From Asanoa ishikariensis (GTDB taxonomy: Bacteria; Actinomycetota; Actinomycetes; Mycobacteriales; Micromonosporaceae): DNA of 64,000 bases. The stretch spans positions 1,550,001 to 1,614,000 of the forward strand of contig NZ_FNQB01000003.1 in assembly GCF_900107455.1 (NCBI RefSeq), in the 5' to 3' direction. The notes below the pieces were generated by a model that was not told where the DNA came from, ran no database searches, and saw nothing but the letters and a program-made list of their open reading frames with translations. A program made the translations under genes and the position numbers. Positions 45,101-53,296 of the stretch are shown piece after piece. Numbering within the stretch: position 1 is the stretch's first letter; every line of letters begins with the position of its first letter.

Positions 45101-47075
45101 CCTCGCCGAAATCCGACCACTGATCCCGCGCGGTCACTTCGCCTGGGTGGGGATCGGCAAACTCGAGTACGAAGCTATCCGCGCTGTTGGGGACCTGACC
45201 AGCGCCCAGACCCTGTTGAACGACGTGTACGACAGCATCAGCGAACGCTTCGCCACGAACTCCGACGACGAGCAAACGGCCGCCGACATGTCCATGGTCC
45301 TGGTGGACCTCGGCGACCTCGCTGTCGCGACAGGAGATCTCCACACCGCCACCAGCCGATTCACCAGCGCTCTCGACCTCAACGCGAGGCAACCCGACGA
45401 CACGCAAAACGCCGCCTGGTGGCACAACAGGCCCGCGCTTGTCCGGGAACGGCTCGGAGGCGTGGCGGTCGCGGCCGGGGACCTGACCGCTGCCCGCGAA
45501 CACTTCCAGGCCAGCCTCGAGATCCGCCAGCGGTTAGCGGCCGCCGATCCCGGCAACACCGACTGGCAACGCGACCTTTCGATCAGCCGAGAGCGGCTCG
45601 GAGGGGTAGCGATCGCGGCCGGGGACCTGACCACCGCCCGCGAACACTGCCAGGCCAGCCTAGAGATCGCGCAGCGGCTGGCAGCCGCCGATCCCAGCAA
45701 CGCCGGCTGCCAACGCGACCTTTCAATCAGCCGAAACAAGGTCGGGGACGTCGCGGTCGCGGCCGGGGACCTGACCACCGCCCGCGAACACTTCAAGGCC
45801 AGCCTCGAGATCCGCCAGCGGTTGGCGGCCGCCGATCCCGGCAATACCGGCTGGCAACGCGACCTATCGGTCAGCCGGGAGCGGCTCGGGACCGTGGCGG
45901 TCGCGGCCGGGGACCTGACCACCGCCCGCGAGCACTTCCAGGCCAGCTTGGAGATCGCGCAGCGCCTAGCGGCCGCCGATCCCGGTAACACTGAATGGCA
46001 CCGTGACCTGTCGGTCAGCCTGAACAAGGTCGGGGATGTGGCGGTCGCCGCCGGAGATCTGAGCACAGCCCGCGAACACTTCCACGCCAGCCTGGAGATC
46101 GCGCAGCGCCTTGCGGCCGCCGATCCCGGCAACACCGATTGGCAACGCGACCTGTCGGTCAGCCTGAACAGGGTCGGGAACGTGGCGGTCGCCGCCGGAG
46201 ATCCGAACACAGCCCGTGAGCACTTCCACGCCAGCCTGGAGATCGCGCAGCGCCTAGCGGCCGCCGATCCCGGCAACACCGACTGGCAACGCGACCTATC
46301 GGTCACCCGGGAGCGGCTCGGGACCGTAGCGGTCGCGGCCGGGGACCTGACCACCGCCCGCCAGCACTTCCAGGCCAGCTTGGGGATCGCGCAGCGGCTG
46401 TTGACCGCCGACCCCGGCAACGCCGAAAGACAACGGGACCTGTCGGTCAGCCTCAACAAGGTCGGCGACGTGGCGGCCGTCGCCGGAGATCCGAACGCAG
46501 CCCGCGAACACTTCCAGGCCAGCCTGGAGATCCGCCGACAGCTAGCGGCCACCGACCCCGGCAACACCCGCTGGCAACGCGATCTGTCGATCAATTGGGA
46601 GCGACTCGGCGATATGGCGGTCGCCGCCGGAGACCTGACCACAGCCCGCGAACACTTCCTGGCCAGCCTGGAGATCCGCCAACAGCTGGCTGCCGCCCAT
46701 CCCGGCAACGCCGAATGGCAACGCGACCTGTCGATCAATTGGGAGCGACTCGGCGACGTGGCGGTCGCCGCCGGAGACCTGACCACAGCCCGCGAACACT
46801 TCCTGGCCAGCCTGGAGATCCGCCAACAGCTAGCGGCCGCCAGCCCCGGCAACGCCGAATGGCAACGCGACCTGTCGATCAATTGGGAACGGCTCGGCGA
46901 TTTGGCGGTCGCCGCCCGGGACCTGACCACCGCCCGCGAACACTTCCAGGCGAGCCTAGAGATCTACCAGCGGCTATCGGCCGCCAACCCCGGCAACACC
47001 GAATGGCAACGCGACCTATCCGAAATCGCAGCGAAGCTGCATGACGCAAAGGCAGACGGCCCCGACCAACACTGA
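42126..47075 (+). CDS. SEFIR-CHAT protease-NTPase-TPR multidomain protein (NLR-like)
   Basis: A 1,649-residue protein. Residues 8-120 form a SEFIR/TIR-like domain (SVLISYAHQDSDHEEQVRRL, FVLVVASAAY). Residues about 195-570 form a CHAT (caspase-like) peptidase with catalytic His406 in LSAHGSS and Cys448 in LSSCAGA. Residues 590-900 form an NB-ARC/NACHT-like STAND ATPase with Walker A GVGGIGKT (608-615) and Walker B with Asp693-Asp694. After a helical linker, residues 1106-1633 hold eleven 48-residue TPR-type repeats. By family logic the repeats sense, the ATPase oligomerises, and the CHAT protease cleaves a substrate while SEFIR gives homotypic contacts. No clear ribosome binding site. The ATG is chosen just before the SEFIR core; a GTG three codons earlier is possible. 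No partner gene is adjacent. Confidence 0.85.
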   Translation: MDSPVDATSVLISYAHQDSDHEEQVRRLWTLLRSSGIDARLDLTAAVERQFWPQWMSKQVREAQFVLVVASAAYRERGEDRGDRSTGKGVRWETLQLMERWYSDLDAGLREILPVVLPGGDRSGLPSWILPDGGTVYSVEEFTLAGAEPLLRVLTGQPLEVEPALGSVPVLPTRPPADIGPPVAARGLRSELVIDARVVEGSLLCEASLAGVPLGSREGPVPAELSRVWESFKAGPLVAAERLSAAGRALADAVFDEEGQRLVASLVTGMRPQDAVEVVWRADGAALALPVEALQLTCAGGADLGPLVLVGGVSVRRQVREAGPGREAAGLPGPLRVLAAVAAPEETRTPNAPLDVEAEMQALLDSVGDLAAGHGGQVRILEVASLTQIRAALREGAFHVLHLSAHGSSTSVELEDEDGDPQLVGSRDLMTVIRDAGASVPLIVLSSCAGAAGGGEAMAAGLVAAGADRVLAMQTSITDTYATALLAEFYRELVTAPADGPLPRVSEALARARRARELARRTADELPLPEYAVTTLLCAGADPPLIDATRAPRPLPDVAVPTGTSVRDLGMGQLIGRRSQLRAGTAALRRTDQARATHGLISGVQLVGVGGIGKTALAGRLMTRARGDGMLPVVHEGRWNPTTLFTALAQTLAKTEGNEQVAGLLAAAEMSDVVKVQMVGKLLESAPLLLVFDDFEQNLSPGGASFLDPAFDEVFTGWCEKADVGAVLVTCRYPLPGDDRYLAPVAVGPLSTAELRRLLLRLPALRGLSGEDLRLLNRTIGGHPRLIEYVDALLRGRPTRFREVQRKLRDLAQREGIDLRRPRPINTAVNDAVILGGADILLDELLDLLTNDERETLAQLSVSRAAMTLDDLAYAMTDPNPDGTVSIPSDAQHLSADVERLTDLTLLAPVDGILVHPWTADLIERREDPSRADRHERALRMRWRRLQSGPIDYDDLVDIPRHLAATDKHVQIPGLARQVVAALPGVLAAAAYLAEIRPLIPRGHFAWVGIGKLEYEAIRAVGDLTSAQTLLNDVYDSISERFATNSDDEQTAADMSMVLVDLGDLAVATGDLHTATSRFTSALDLNARQPDDTQNAAWWHNRPALVRERLGGVAVAAGDLTAAREHFQASLEIRQRLAAADPGNTDWQRDLSISRERLGGVAIAAGDLTTAREHCQASLEIAQRLAAADPSNAGCQRDLSISRNKVGDVAVAAGDLTTAREHFKASLEIRQRLAAADPGNTGWQRDLSVSRERLGTVAVAAGDLTTAREHFQASLEIAQRLAAADPGNTEWHRDLSVSLNKVGDVAVAAGDLSTAREHFHASLEIAQRLAAADPGNTDWQRDLSVSLNRVGNVAVAAGDPNTAREHFHASLEIAQRLAAADPGNTDWQRDLSVTRERLGTVAVAAGDLTTARQHFQASLGIAQRLLTADPGNAERQRDLSVSLNKVGDVAAVAGDPNAAREHFQASLEIRRQLAATDPGNTRWQRDLSINWERLGDMAVAAGDLTTAREHFLASLEIRQQLAAAHPGNAEWQRDLSINWERLGDVAVAAGDLTTAREHFLASLEIRQQLAAASPGNAEWQRDLSINWERLGDLAVAARDLTTAREHFQASLEIYQRLSAANPGNTEWQRDLSEIAAKLHDAKADGPDQH
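45441..47024 (+). repeat. Eleven tandem 144-bp coding repeats
   Basis: Eleven uninterrupted units of exactly 144 bp (48 codons). Shared protein pattern: xRERLGxVAVAAGDLTTARE followed by HFxASLEIxQRLAAADPGNT and xWQRDLSx. Units 9-11 are almost identical to each other and share NWERLG; units 3, 5 and 8 share NKVGD. The high similarity and constant length indicate recent expansion by recombination. Confidence 0.93.
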
Positions 47076-47147
47076 GAATCGCGGCACTGAACCGGTTTGC
47101 CCGCGCCGCGGTGAAAGCGCCGCCCGCCGTGGCCGGCGCTATCGCGC

Positions 47148-47519
47148 CTACAGCGTCCAGGGCGGTTGGATCCGGTTGCCGCCGGCGGTTGCCGTGCTGC
47201 CGGCGGCGCTGGTCACGATCGCGGTCAGGCCGGCGGTCGCGTCCGCGGTGACCTGGCGTTCGACGTCGGGTGCCACGACCAGGGTGTCCCCCGCGCCCAC
47301 CCGGATGTCGGAGCCGCCCAGCCGGACCTCGGCTCCGCCGGACAGTACGGTCCAGATCTGCTCTGTGTCGATCGTGTGGACCGGGCCCGCGCTGCCCGCC
47401 GACATCTCGACCCGCCACAGCGGCTGGCTCGCGCCGCCCAGCGTGGGCGAGGCCAGGGTGGTCATCACTCCGGCGGGTGTCTCGAAGCGGCGGGTCTCGT
47501 CGTTCCTGATGACAGTCAT
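47148..47519 (-). CDS. Cupin-domain protein
   Basis: A 123-residue small single-domain cupin. Motif 1 is GPVHTIDTEQIWTVLSGGAEV, where one metal His is kept and others are replaced, and motif 2 is VGAGDTLVVAPDVERQV. It may bind a small ligand rather than catalyse. AAGGGC lies seven bases before the ATG. It is divergent from a MarR gene, and the 61-bp gap holds paired palindromes, so it is a likely MarR target. Confidence 0.88.
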   Translation of the reverse strand: MTVIRNDETRRFETPAGVMTTLASPTLGGASQPLWRVEMSAGSAGPVHTIDTEQIWTVLSGGAEVRLGGSDIRVGAGDTLVVAPDVERQVTADATAGLTAIVTSAAGSTATAGGNRIQPPWTL

Positions 47520-47542
47520 GGGTTTGCCCTTCTAAGATGGTC

Positions 47543-47578
47543 AACGTGGTTGTCCAAAACGTAAACGTGGTTGTCTAA
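47543..47578. promoter_or_regulatory. MarR operator candidate, direct repeat of a palindrome
   Basis: AACGTGGTTGTC occurs at 47543-47554 and 47564-47575, spaced 21 bp (two helical turns). The first copy with its flank contains the palindrome CAAC-GTG-GTTG. The array spans most of the gap between the cupin and MarR starts. Confidence 0.65.
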
Positions 47579-47580
47579 CC

Positions 47581-48042
47581 GTGTCAAGCGACGGTTTTCT
47601 GCTCCCCCTGCGGCTCTTCGTCGGGTTCCGGCAGCTCATCGACGGCGTGCACGCCGAGCTCGCCCGCGAGGGCCATCCCGAGTTGCGGCCCCTGCACGGG
47701 TTCGTGTTCCAGGCCATCGGCCTCGACGGCACGACGGCGGTCGAGCTCGGACGAAGGCTCGGCGTATCCAAGCAGGCCGCGGGCAAGACCCTCGACGGCC
47801 TGGAACGCCTCGGCTACGTCGAGCGGACCACCGACCCGCAGGACGCCCGGCGCAAGCTGGTCAAACTCACCGACCGCGGCGTTCAGGTGCTGATCCGCTC
47901 GGCCCAGATCTTCGACGAGCTGCGCGCGGAGTGGGCGGCCCGGATCGGCCCCGACCGCCTGAGCGAACTGGAGCAGGACCTGGTCACCGTGACCGGCGCC
48001 GAAGCCTTCCGGCTCGACGTGCCCGGCTGGTTCGGGAGCTAG
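47581..48042 (+). CDS. MarR-family transcriptional regulator
   Basis: A 153-residue winged helix. The HTH is TTAVELGRRLGVSKQAAGKTLDGLERLGYVE, which I describe as residues about 50-80, and the wing has TTDPQDARRKLVKLTDRG. The GTG at 47581 abuts the operator-like repeats. It is divergent from the cupin and probably represses both. The stop shares CTAG with the stop of the convergent aldo/keto reductase. Confidence 0.9.
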   Translation: MSSDGFLLPLRLFVGFRQLIDGVHAELAREGHPELRPLHGFVFQAIGLDGTTAVELGRRLGVSKQAAGKTLDGLERLGYVERTTDPQDARRKLVKLTDRGVQVLIRSAQIFDELRAEWAARIGPDRLSELEQDLVTVTGAEAFRLDVPGWFGS

Positions 48043-49010
48043 GCGTCGCGCTCCGGGTAGCCGATCGCGATCGCGGAGACGTCGTCCAGCGCCGTCTCGA
48101 TCTCGGCCGGCAGGGTCATCTCCTCGACCTTCAACGCACCGAGGAGCTGGCCCACCGTGCGGGCGCCCAGCACCGGCGCGACCACGCCCGGGCGGTCGCG
48201 GACCCAGGCCAGTGCGACCTCCAGCGGCGAGACACCCAGGCCGCTCGCGGCCGTGGCCACCGCCTCGACGATCGAGGACGACCGCGAGTCAAGGTAAGAC
48301 GAGACAAAAGGCCCGAAATGGGGCGAGGCCGCGCGGGAGTCGGCCGGGCGGCCGTGGCGATATTTGCCTGTCAGGACGCCTCGGCCCAGCGGCGACCAGG
48401 CCAGCACGCCCAGGCCCAACGACGCGCAAGCCGGCAGCACCTCGCGCTCGACACCGCGCTCCAGCAGCGAATATTCGACCTGCGTGGCGACGACCGGCGT
48501 CCGCCCCGGCAGCGCCTGTTGCCAGGCCGCGGCCCGCGCCGTCTGCCAGCCCGAGAAGTTGGAGACACCGACATAACGGACGCGGCCGCTCGTCACCGCG
48601 TAGTCCAACGCCGCCAGGGTCTCCTCGAGTGGCGTGGTCTCGTCGTAGCCGTGCACCTGCCACAGATCCACGTACTCGGTGCCGAGGCGGCGCAGCGAGG
48701 CGTCCAGCGAGCGCAACAGGTGCCCGCGCGAGCCGTCCCGCCGCCGGCCGCTGCCCGGGCGTAGGCCGGACTTGGTGGCGATCAGGAGGTCGTCGCGTGG
48801 GATCAGGGCGTCCAGCAGCGAGCCGATCACGGCTTCGGCCTCGCCGTCGCCGTACACGTCGGCGGTGTCGACGAGGTTGCCGCCCGCGTCGACGAAGCCC
48901 TTGAGCTGGGCCGCCGCGTCGTCGGTGTCGGTGTCGGCACCCCAGGTCATGGTGCCGAGCGCGAGCCGGGAGACCGCGAGCCCGCTACGGCCTAGCGGTC
49001 GCTCCTGCAT
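48039..49010 (-). CDS. Aldo/keto reductase
   Basis: A 323-residue (beta/alpha)8 NADPH-dependent reductase. The catalytic tetrad is visible: Asp and Tyr in LVDTADVYG, Lys in LIATKSG, His in DLWQVHGYD. NADPH contacts include YVGVSNFSGWQ. It resembles the AKR11/Tas group that reduces aldehydes and ketones. The physiological substrate is unknown. It is convergent with marR and divergent from the F420-type oxidoreductase. Confidence 0.93.
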   Translation of the reverse strand: MQERPLGRSGLAVSRLALGTMTWGADTDTDDAAAQLKGFVDAGGNLVDTADVYGDGEAEAVIGSLLDALIPRDDLLIATKSGLRPGSGRRRDGSRGHLLRSLDASLRRLGTEYVDLWQVHGYDETTPLEETLAALDYAVTSGRVRYVGVSNFSGWQTARAAAWQQALPGRTPVVATQVEYSLLERGVEREVLPACASLGLGVLAWSPLGRGVLTGKYRHGRPADSRAASPHFGPFVSSYLDSRSSSIVEAVATAASGLGVSPLEVALAWVRDRPGVVAPVLGARTVGQLLGALKVEEMTLPAEIETALDDVSAIAIGYPERDA

Positions 49011-49175
49011 GGGTGCACCTTATGCCGCGCGCGGCACGCCGGATAGCCGGCCGGTCGGTGCATCATGCACGTCAGGTCCGCCCCGCGTGTTGGGGATGGC
49101 CGTCGACAAACGCGACAGATTGATTTCGTACTCTGATCCCGCGTCGCCGGCCGGGCGGCATTGGGGAGGGGCACG

Positions 49176-50228
49176 GTGAAACTGGGACTCAACCTCGGCT
49201 ACCAGACCGCGTGGAGCTCGCCGGCGACAGATCTGGTGATGGCTCAGGAGGCCGAACGCCTCGGCTACACGGTGGTCTGGGCGGCGGAGGCCTACGGCAG
49301 TGACTCGCCCTCGACGCTGGCCTGGCTGGCCGGGCAGACCTCGACCATCGACCTGGGCGCGGCCGTGATGCAGATCCCGGCCCGCACGCCGGCATCGACC
49401 GCGATGACCGCGACCACGATCGACAACCTCTCCGGCGGACGGTTCCGGCTCGGCCTGGGCGTCTCCGGCCCGCAGGTCTCCGAGGGCTGGCACGGCGTGC
49501 GCTTCGCCAAGCCCCTGGCCCGCACCCGGGAGTACGTCGACATCGTGAAGCTGGCGGTCGGCCGCAAGCCGGTCGAGTACGCCGGCGAGCACTACACGCT
49601 GCCGCTGCCCGACGGCCCCGGCAAGACCCTGCGGCTCGGCTTCCACCCGCCGCGCGACCACATCCCGATCTACCTGGCCGCCGTAGGCCCGAAGAACCTG
49701 GAGCTGGCCGGCGAGATCGCCGACGGCTGGCTCGCGGTCTTCTACTCCCCTGAGTTCGCGGCCGAGCAGCACGAGCAGTGGCACGCCGGTCGGGCCACGG
49801 CCGGGAAGACCGCCGAAGGCTTCGACGTGGTGCCTAGCGTGCCGGTCGTGGTGAGCGACGACGTCGCGTCGGCGGCCGAGCTGATCCGGTGGTACGCGGC
49901 GCTCTACGTCGGCGGGATGGGCAGCCGCAAGCAGAACTTCTACAACGACCTCGCGATCCGGATGGGCTACGCCGACGCGGCGAAGACGGTGCAGGACCTC
50001 TACCTCGACAAGCGCCAGCGGGACGCGGCCGCCGCCGTACCCCTGGAGTTCATCGACCGCACCTCGCTGCTCGGTCCCAAGGAACGGATCGCCGACCGGA
50101 TGAAGGCGTACGCCGCGTCGGGCGTCACCACGCTGTCGGTGAGTCCGTTCGTGACCGACGCCGAGTCCGGTGTACAGACATTGCGTACGGTTGCCGAGGC
50201 GCTGGACATGGCGGGGGTTGGGGAATGA
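49176..50228 (+). CDS. LLM-class (F420-dependent type) oxidoreductase
   Basis: A 350-residue luciferase-like TIM barrel: [49 protein letters not shown] and [21 protein letters not shown]. These motifs match actinobacterial F420-dependent reductases of the MER/FGD group. GGGGAGGGG precedes the GTG at 49176. Its stop overlaps the uppP start (ATGA), so they are coupled; this gene order is widespread in actinobacteria. Confidence 0.93.
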   Translation: MKLGLNLGYQTAWSSPATDLVMAQEAERLGYTVVWAAEAYGSDSPSTLAWLAGQTSTIDLGAAVMQIPARTPASTAMTATTIDNLSGGRFRLGLGVSGPQVSEGWHGVRFAKPLARTREYVDIVKLAVGRKPVEYAGEHYTLPLPDGPGKTLRLGFHPPRDHIPIYLAAVGPKNLELAGEIADGWLAVFYSPEFAAEQHEQWHAGRATAGKTAEGFDVVPSVPVVVSDDVASAAELIRWYAALYVGGMGSRKQNFYNDLAIRMGYADAAKTVQDLYLDKRQRDAAAAVPLEFIDRTSLLGPKERIADRMKAYAASGVTTLSVSPFVTDAESGVQTLRTVAEALDMAGVGE

Positions 50229-51058
50229 CGTGGACCGAGGCGATCGTGCTCGGGATCGTGCAGGGACTCACGGAGTTCCTGCCGATCAGCTCGTCCGGGC
50301 ACATGCGGATCACCTCGGCCATCTTCTTCGGGCAGGATGCCGGCGCCTCGTTCACCGCGGTCACGCAGCTCGGCACCGAGGCCGCGGTGCTGCTCTACTT
50401 CGCCAAGGACATCTGGCGAATAAGTAAGACCTGGGTGGTCGGCCTCTGGGACAAGTCGGCGCGCAAGGAGCACGACTACAAGATGGCGTGGTACGTCATC
50501 ATCGGCTCCATCCCGATCGGCGTCATCGGCTTCGCGTTCAAGGACCAGATCCGCACCGCGGCCCGCAACCTGTGGCTGGTCTCGATCGTCCTGATCGTCT
50601 TCTCGTTCGTGCTGGCCTTCGCTGAATATTTCGGCCGCCAGGCGCGCACCCTCGAACGGTTCAAGATGCCGGACGCGGTCACCATGGGATTCGCCCAGGC
50701 CCTGGCGCTGATCCCCGGCGTCTCCCGCTCCGGCGGCACCGCCAGCGCCGGCCTGTTCCTCGGGCTGACCCGCGAGGCGGCGTTACGGTTCTCGTTCCTG
50801 TTGGCCATCCCGGCGGTGGTGATGTCGGGGGTGTTCAGCCTCCCGGACGTCTTCGACAAGAGCGGCGGCGGCCTGGTCCCGTCCGGCGCCCAGATGATCG
50901 TCGCCACGATCATCGCGTTCGGCCTCGGCTACGCCTCGATCGCGTGGCTGCTCAAGTACGTCTCGGCGCACACGTTCTACCCCTTCGTGCTCTACCGGGT
51001 CGCGGTCGGCGGCATCGTCCTCGCTCTGCTCATGAACGGCACGATCGCCGCCACGTAG
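50225..51058 (+). CDS. uppP: Undecaprenyl-diphosphatase
   Basis: A 277-residue membrane enzyme that dephosphorylates undecaprenyl diphosphate to recycle the lipid carrier for peptidoglycan synthesis, and gives bacitracin tolerance. Conserved motifs are [18 protein letters not shown] and [15 protein letters not shown], whose Glu, Ser and Arg form the active site. About eight helices are visible. The ATG overlaps the preceding stop. It belongs to the conserved uppP-phosphatase-DUF3090-SCO1664-mshC block. Confidence 0.97.
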   Translation: MTWTEAIVLGIVQGLTEFLPISSSGHMRITSAIFFGQDAGASFTAVTQLGTEAAVLLYFAKDIWRISKTWVVGLWDKSARKEHDYKMAWYVIIGSIPIGVIGFAFKDQIRTAARNLWLVSIVLIVFSFVLAFAEYFGRQARTLERFKMPDAVTMGFAQALALIPGVSRSGGTASAGLFLGLTREAALRFSFLLAIPAVVMSGVFSLPDVFDKSGGGLVPSGAQMIVATIIAFGLGYASIAWLLKYVSAHTFYPFVLYRVAVGGIVLALLMNGTIAAT

Positions 51059-51061
51059 GGT
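51056..51061 (+). promoter_or_regulatory. -10 box TAGGGT overlapping the uppP stop
   Basis: TAGGGT starts with the uppP stop codon and ends 7 nt before the GTG at 51069, giving the phosphatase a possible leaderless promoter of its own. Confidence 0.4.
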
Positions 51062-51068
51062 TGTGCGC

Positions 51069-51770
51069 GTGGCGACCCTCCTCCTTCTGCGGCACGGCCG
51101 CACGACGGCCAACGCGGACGGCGGCCTGGCCGGCCGGCAGCCGGTCGAGCTCGACGAGACCGGCCGGGCCCAGGCGGTCGCGGTGGGCGCGCGCCTGCGC
51201 GCGCTGCCGCTGGCCGAGGTGGTCAGCAGCCCGCTGATCCGCTGCCGGCAGACCCTGGAGCTGGCCGTGCCGGACTCCGCGCCGAGCGTGGAGGACGGGC
51301 TGATCGAGTGCGGCTACGGCGAGTGGGAGGGTCAGCCTCTCAAGAAGCTGGCCAAGGATCCGCTGTGGCCGGTCGTCCAGGTGCACCCGTCGGCGGCGGT
51401 GTTCCCCGGCGGTGAGGCGATGGCGGCGATGTCGGCCCGCGCGGTCGGCGCGGTCCGCCACTGGGACCGGTCGGTCACCGCGACCCACGGCGCGGACGCG
51501 CTCTGGCTGGCCTGCACGCACGGCGACATCATCAAGGCGATCGTGGCCGACGCGCTGGGGCTGCATCTCGACCAGTTCCAGCGGATCGTGGCCGACCCGG
51601 CGTCGGTCACCGTGATCCGTTACACACCCACCCGCCCGTTCCTGATGCGCCTCAACGACACCGGTGGCGACCTGGCCGGGCTGGTGCCGCCGAAACGCCG
51701 CCGGAGGCCCCGCAAAACGGCCGCGACCTCGTCGGACGCGGTCGTCGGCGGCGGTGCCGGCACGACCTGA
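51069..51770 (+). CDS. Histidine phosphatase-family protein (phosphoglycerate mutase-like)
   Basis: About 233 residues. The phosphohistidine motif is LLLRHGRTTAN, with the partner catalytic segment CGYGEWEGQPL and the second His in LWLACTHGDII. This actinobacterial family (MSMEG_4193-like) is conserved next to uppP and DUF3090. The substrate is not established. Two in-frame GTGs (51063, 51069) are possible; I use the second because of the TAGGGT box. The C-terminus ends in a Lys/Arg-rich tail. Confidence 0.92.
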   Translation: MATLLLLRHGRTTANADGGLAGRQPVELDETGRAQAVAVGARLRALPLAEVVSSPLIRCRQTLELAVPDSAPSVEDGLIECGYGEWEGQPLKKLAKDPLWPVVQVHPSAAVFPGGEAMAAMSARAVGAVRHWDRSVTATHGADALWLACTHGDIIKAIVADALGLHLDQFQRIVADPASVTVIRYTPTRPFLMRLNDTGGDLAGLVPPKRRRRPRKTAATSSDAVVGGGAGTT

Positions 51771-51848
51771 AATTCGCTCTGGGCGAACGCCCCTGATCCG
51801 CTCCCCACATTCGAGGCAGTGCGCTACGCGTGCGTACGCGTGGGCGGA

Positions 51849-51854
51849 TAGGGT
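51849..51854 (+). promoter_or_regulatory. -10 box TAGGGT for leaderless DUF3090 gene
   Basis: TAGGGT is followed by exactly 6 nt and the ATG at 51861. Confidence 0.55.
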
Positions 51855-51860
51855 CTTGTT

Positions 51861-52466
51861 ATGACCCACCAGGTGCACGCGTTCGAGCCGCCGGAGCGGT
51901 TCGTGGCTGGAACCGTGGGGCCGCCCGGCGAGCGCAGCTTCTTCCTGCAGGCGCGCGGTGGCGGTCGCGTGGTCAGCGTCGCGCTGGAAAAGGTCCAGGT
52001 CTCGCTGCTGGCCGAGAAGCTCGAGGAGCTGCTGACCGAGGCGGCCCGCCGGTTCGGCGTCGACCTGGAGCTGCCGCCCGAGGAGCCCATCGTGGCCGCC
52101 TCCGACAACGAGCCGCTGGAGAGCCCCGTCGACGAGGAGTTCCGGGTCGGCACGCTGGGCCTGGCCTTCGACGTCGACACCGCGACCGTGGTGATCGAGG
52201 CGATCGCCGCCGGCGAGGGCGAGCTCGAGGCCGTCGACGAGACTGAGACCGAGGCCGAGACGGTCGAGGACGACGAAGACGAAGACGACGAGCCCGACGA
52301 CGACCTCGACCGGCTCCGTGTCCGGTTGACGCCCCAGGCCACCCGCGAGTTCATCAGCCGCGCCAAGCGTGTCGTCGCCGCCGGCCGCCCGCCCTGCCCG
52401 CTCTGCGGCCAGCCGCTCGACCCCCGCGGACACCTCTGCCCGCGCCACAATGGCTATCACCGGTGA
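51861..52466 (+). CDS. DUF3090-family protein
   Basis: A 201-residue conserved actinobacterial protein. It starts with HAFEPPERFVAGTVGPPGER and has an Asp/Glu-rich linker near residues 120-150. A C-terminal zinc-ribbon-like end CPLCGQPLDPRGHLCPRH carries three Cys and one or two His. The function is unknown; it is nearly always found beside SCO1664 and mshC. Its 3' end overlaps the next start by 17 bp, indicating coupling. Confidence 0.95.
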   Translation: MTHQVHAFEPPERFVAGTVGPPGERSFFLQARGGGRVVSVALEKVQVSLLAEKLEELLTEAARRFGVDLELPPEEPIVAASDNEPLESPVDEEFRVGTLGLAFDVDTATVVIEAIAAGEGELEAVDETETEAETVEDDEDEDDEPDDDLDRLRVRLTPQATREFISRAKRVVAAGRPPCPLCGQPLDPRGHLCPRHNGYHR

Positions 52467-53292
52467 CGGTGCCGCGCCGGTGCAATCTCCGTCCCGGCTG
52501 TCCGAGCACGACGCGCTGACTCTCCTGCGCTCGGGCGAGCTCGAGCTCGAGGGCCGGCTGGTCGACGCCTCCAACACGACGCTGCGGGCGTTCGTGTCGC
52601 TCGACGGGGTCACCGTGCGCTGCGTCTACAAGCCGATCAGCGGCGAGCGCCCGCTGTGGGACTTCCCCGACGGCACCCTGGCCGGCCGGGAGGTCAGCGC
52701 CTACCTGGTGTCCGCGGCCAGCGGCTGGGACCTGGTGCCGCCCACCCTGCTGCGCGAGGAGGGCCCGCTCGGGCCCGGCATGTGCCAACTCTGGATCGAC
52801 GAGCCCGAGGCCGCCCAGCCGCTGGTCGGTTTCGTGCCGGCCAGCCAGCTACCGACCGGCTGGAAGCGGATCGCGTCGGCGCAGGACGAGGACGGAAACC
52901 CGTACTCGCTGGCGCACGCCGACGATCCCCGACTGGCCCGGCTGGCGGTCCTGGACATTGTGATCAACAATGCCGACCGCAAGGGCGGCCACGTGCTGAT
53001 CGGCGCCGACGACCGGGTCTACGGCGTCGACCACGGCGTGACCTTCAACGTCGAGCCGAAGCTGCGCACGGTGCTCTGGGGCTGGACGGGCGGGGGGCTC
53101 CCCGACGACGCGGTCGACGTGCTGGGCCGGCTGACCGGCGACCTGCGCAACTCACTCGGTGGCGCGCTCCGCGAACACCTGACCGGCGCCGAGGTGGCCC
53201 GGGTCCGTGGCCGGGTGCGCCGACTGCTGGAGAGCGCGAGCTTCCCGGAGCCGGGCACCGACTGGCCGTCGGTGCCCTGGCCTCCGATGTAG
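52450..53292 (+). CDS. SCO1664-family (kinase-fold) protein
   Basis: A 280-residue member of the SCO1664 family, which has a distant PI3/4-kinase-like fold. The Lys of VRCVYKPISGERPLWDF, the catalytic-loop-like DIVINNADRKGGH and the metal-binding DHGVTF are all visible. Its biochemical role is not known, but linkage to DUF3090 and mshC is strongly conserved. The ATG lies within the DUF3090 coding end. Confidence 0.94.
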   Translation: MAITGDGAAPVQSPSRLSEHDALTLLRSGELELEGRLVDASNTTLRAFVSLDGVTVRCVYKPISGERPLWDFPDGTLAGREVSAYLVSAASGWDLVPPTLLREEGPLGPGMCQLWIDEPEAAQPLVGFVPASQLPTGWKRIASAQDEDGNPYSLAHADDPRLARLAVLDIVINNADRKGGHVLIGADDRVYGVDHGVTFNVEPKLRTVLWGWTGGGLPDDAVDVLGRLTGDLRNSLGGALREHLTGAEVARVRGRVRRLLESASFPEPGTDWPSVPWPPM

Positions 53293-53296
53293 TTCC

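Noticed and set aside
45134-46930. 598-codon minus-strand frame over the TPR array
   Set aside because: It repeats with the same 144-bp period only because the plus-strand coding repeats do; no independent protein features.
42126-47075. Reading the N-terminal domain as a TIR NADase
   Set aside because: The segment matches SEFIR spacing better, and I see no clear catalytic Glu in the TIR position; effector activity is more likely in CHAT.
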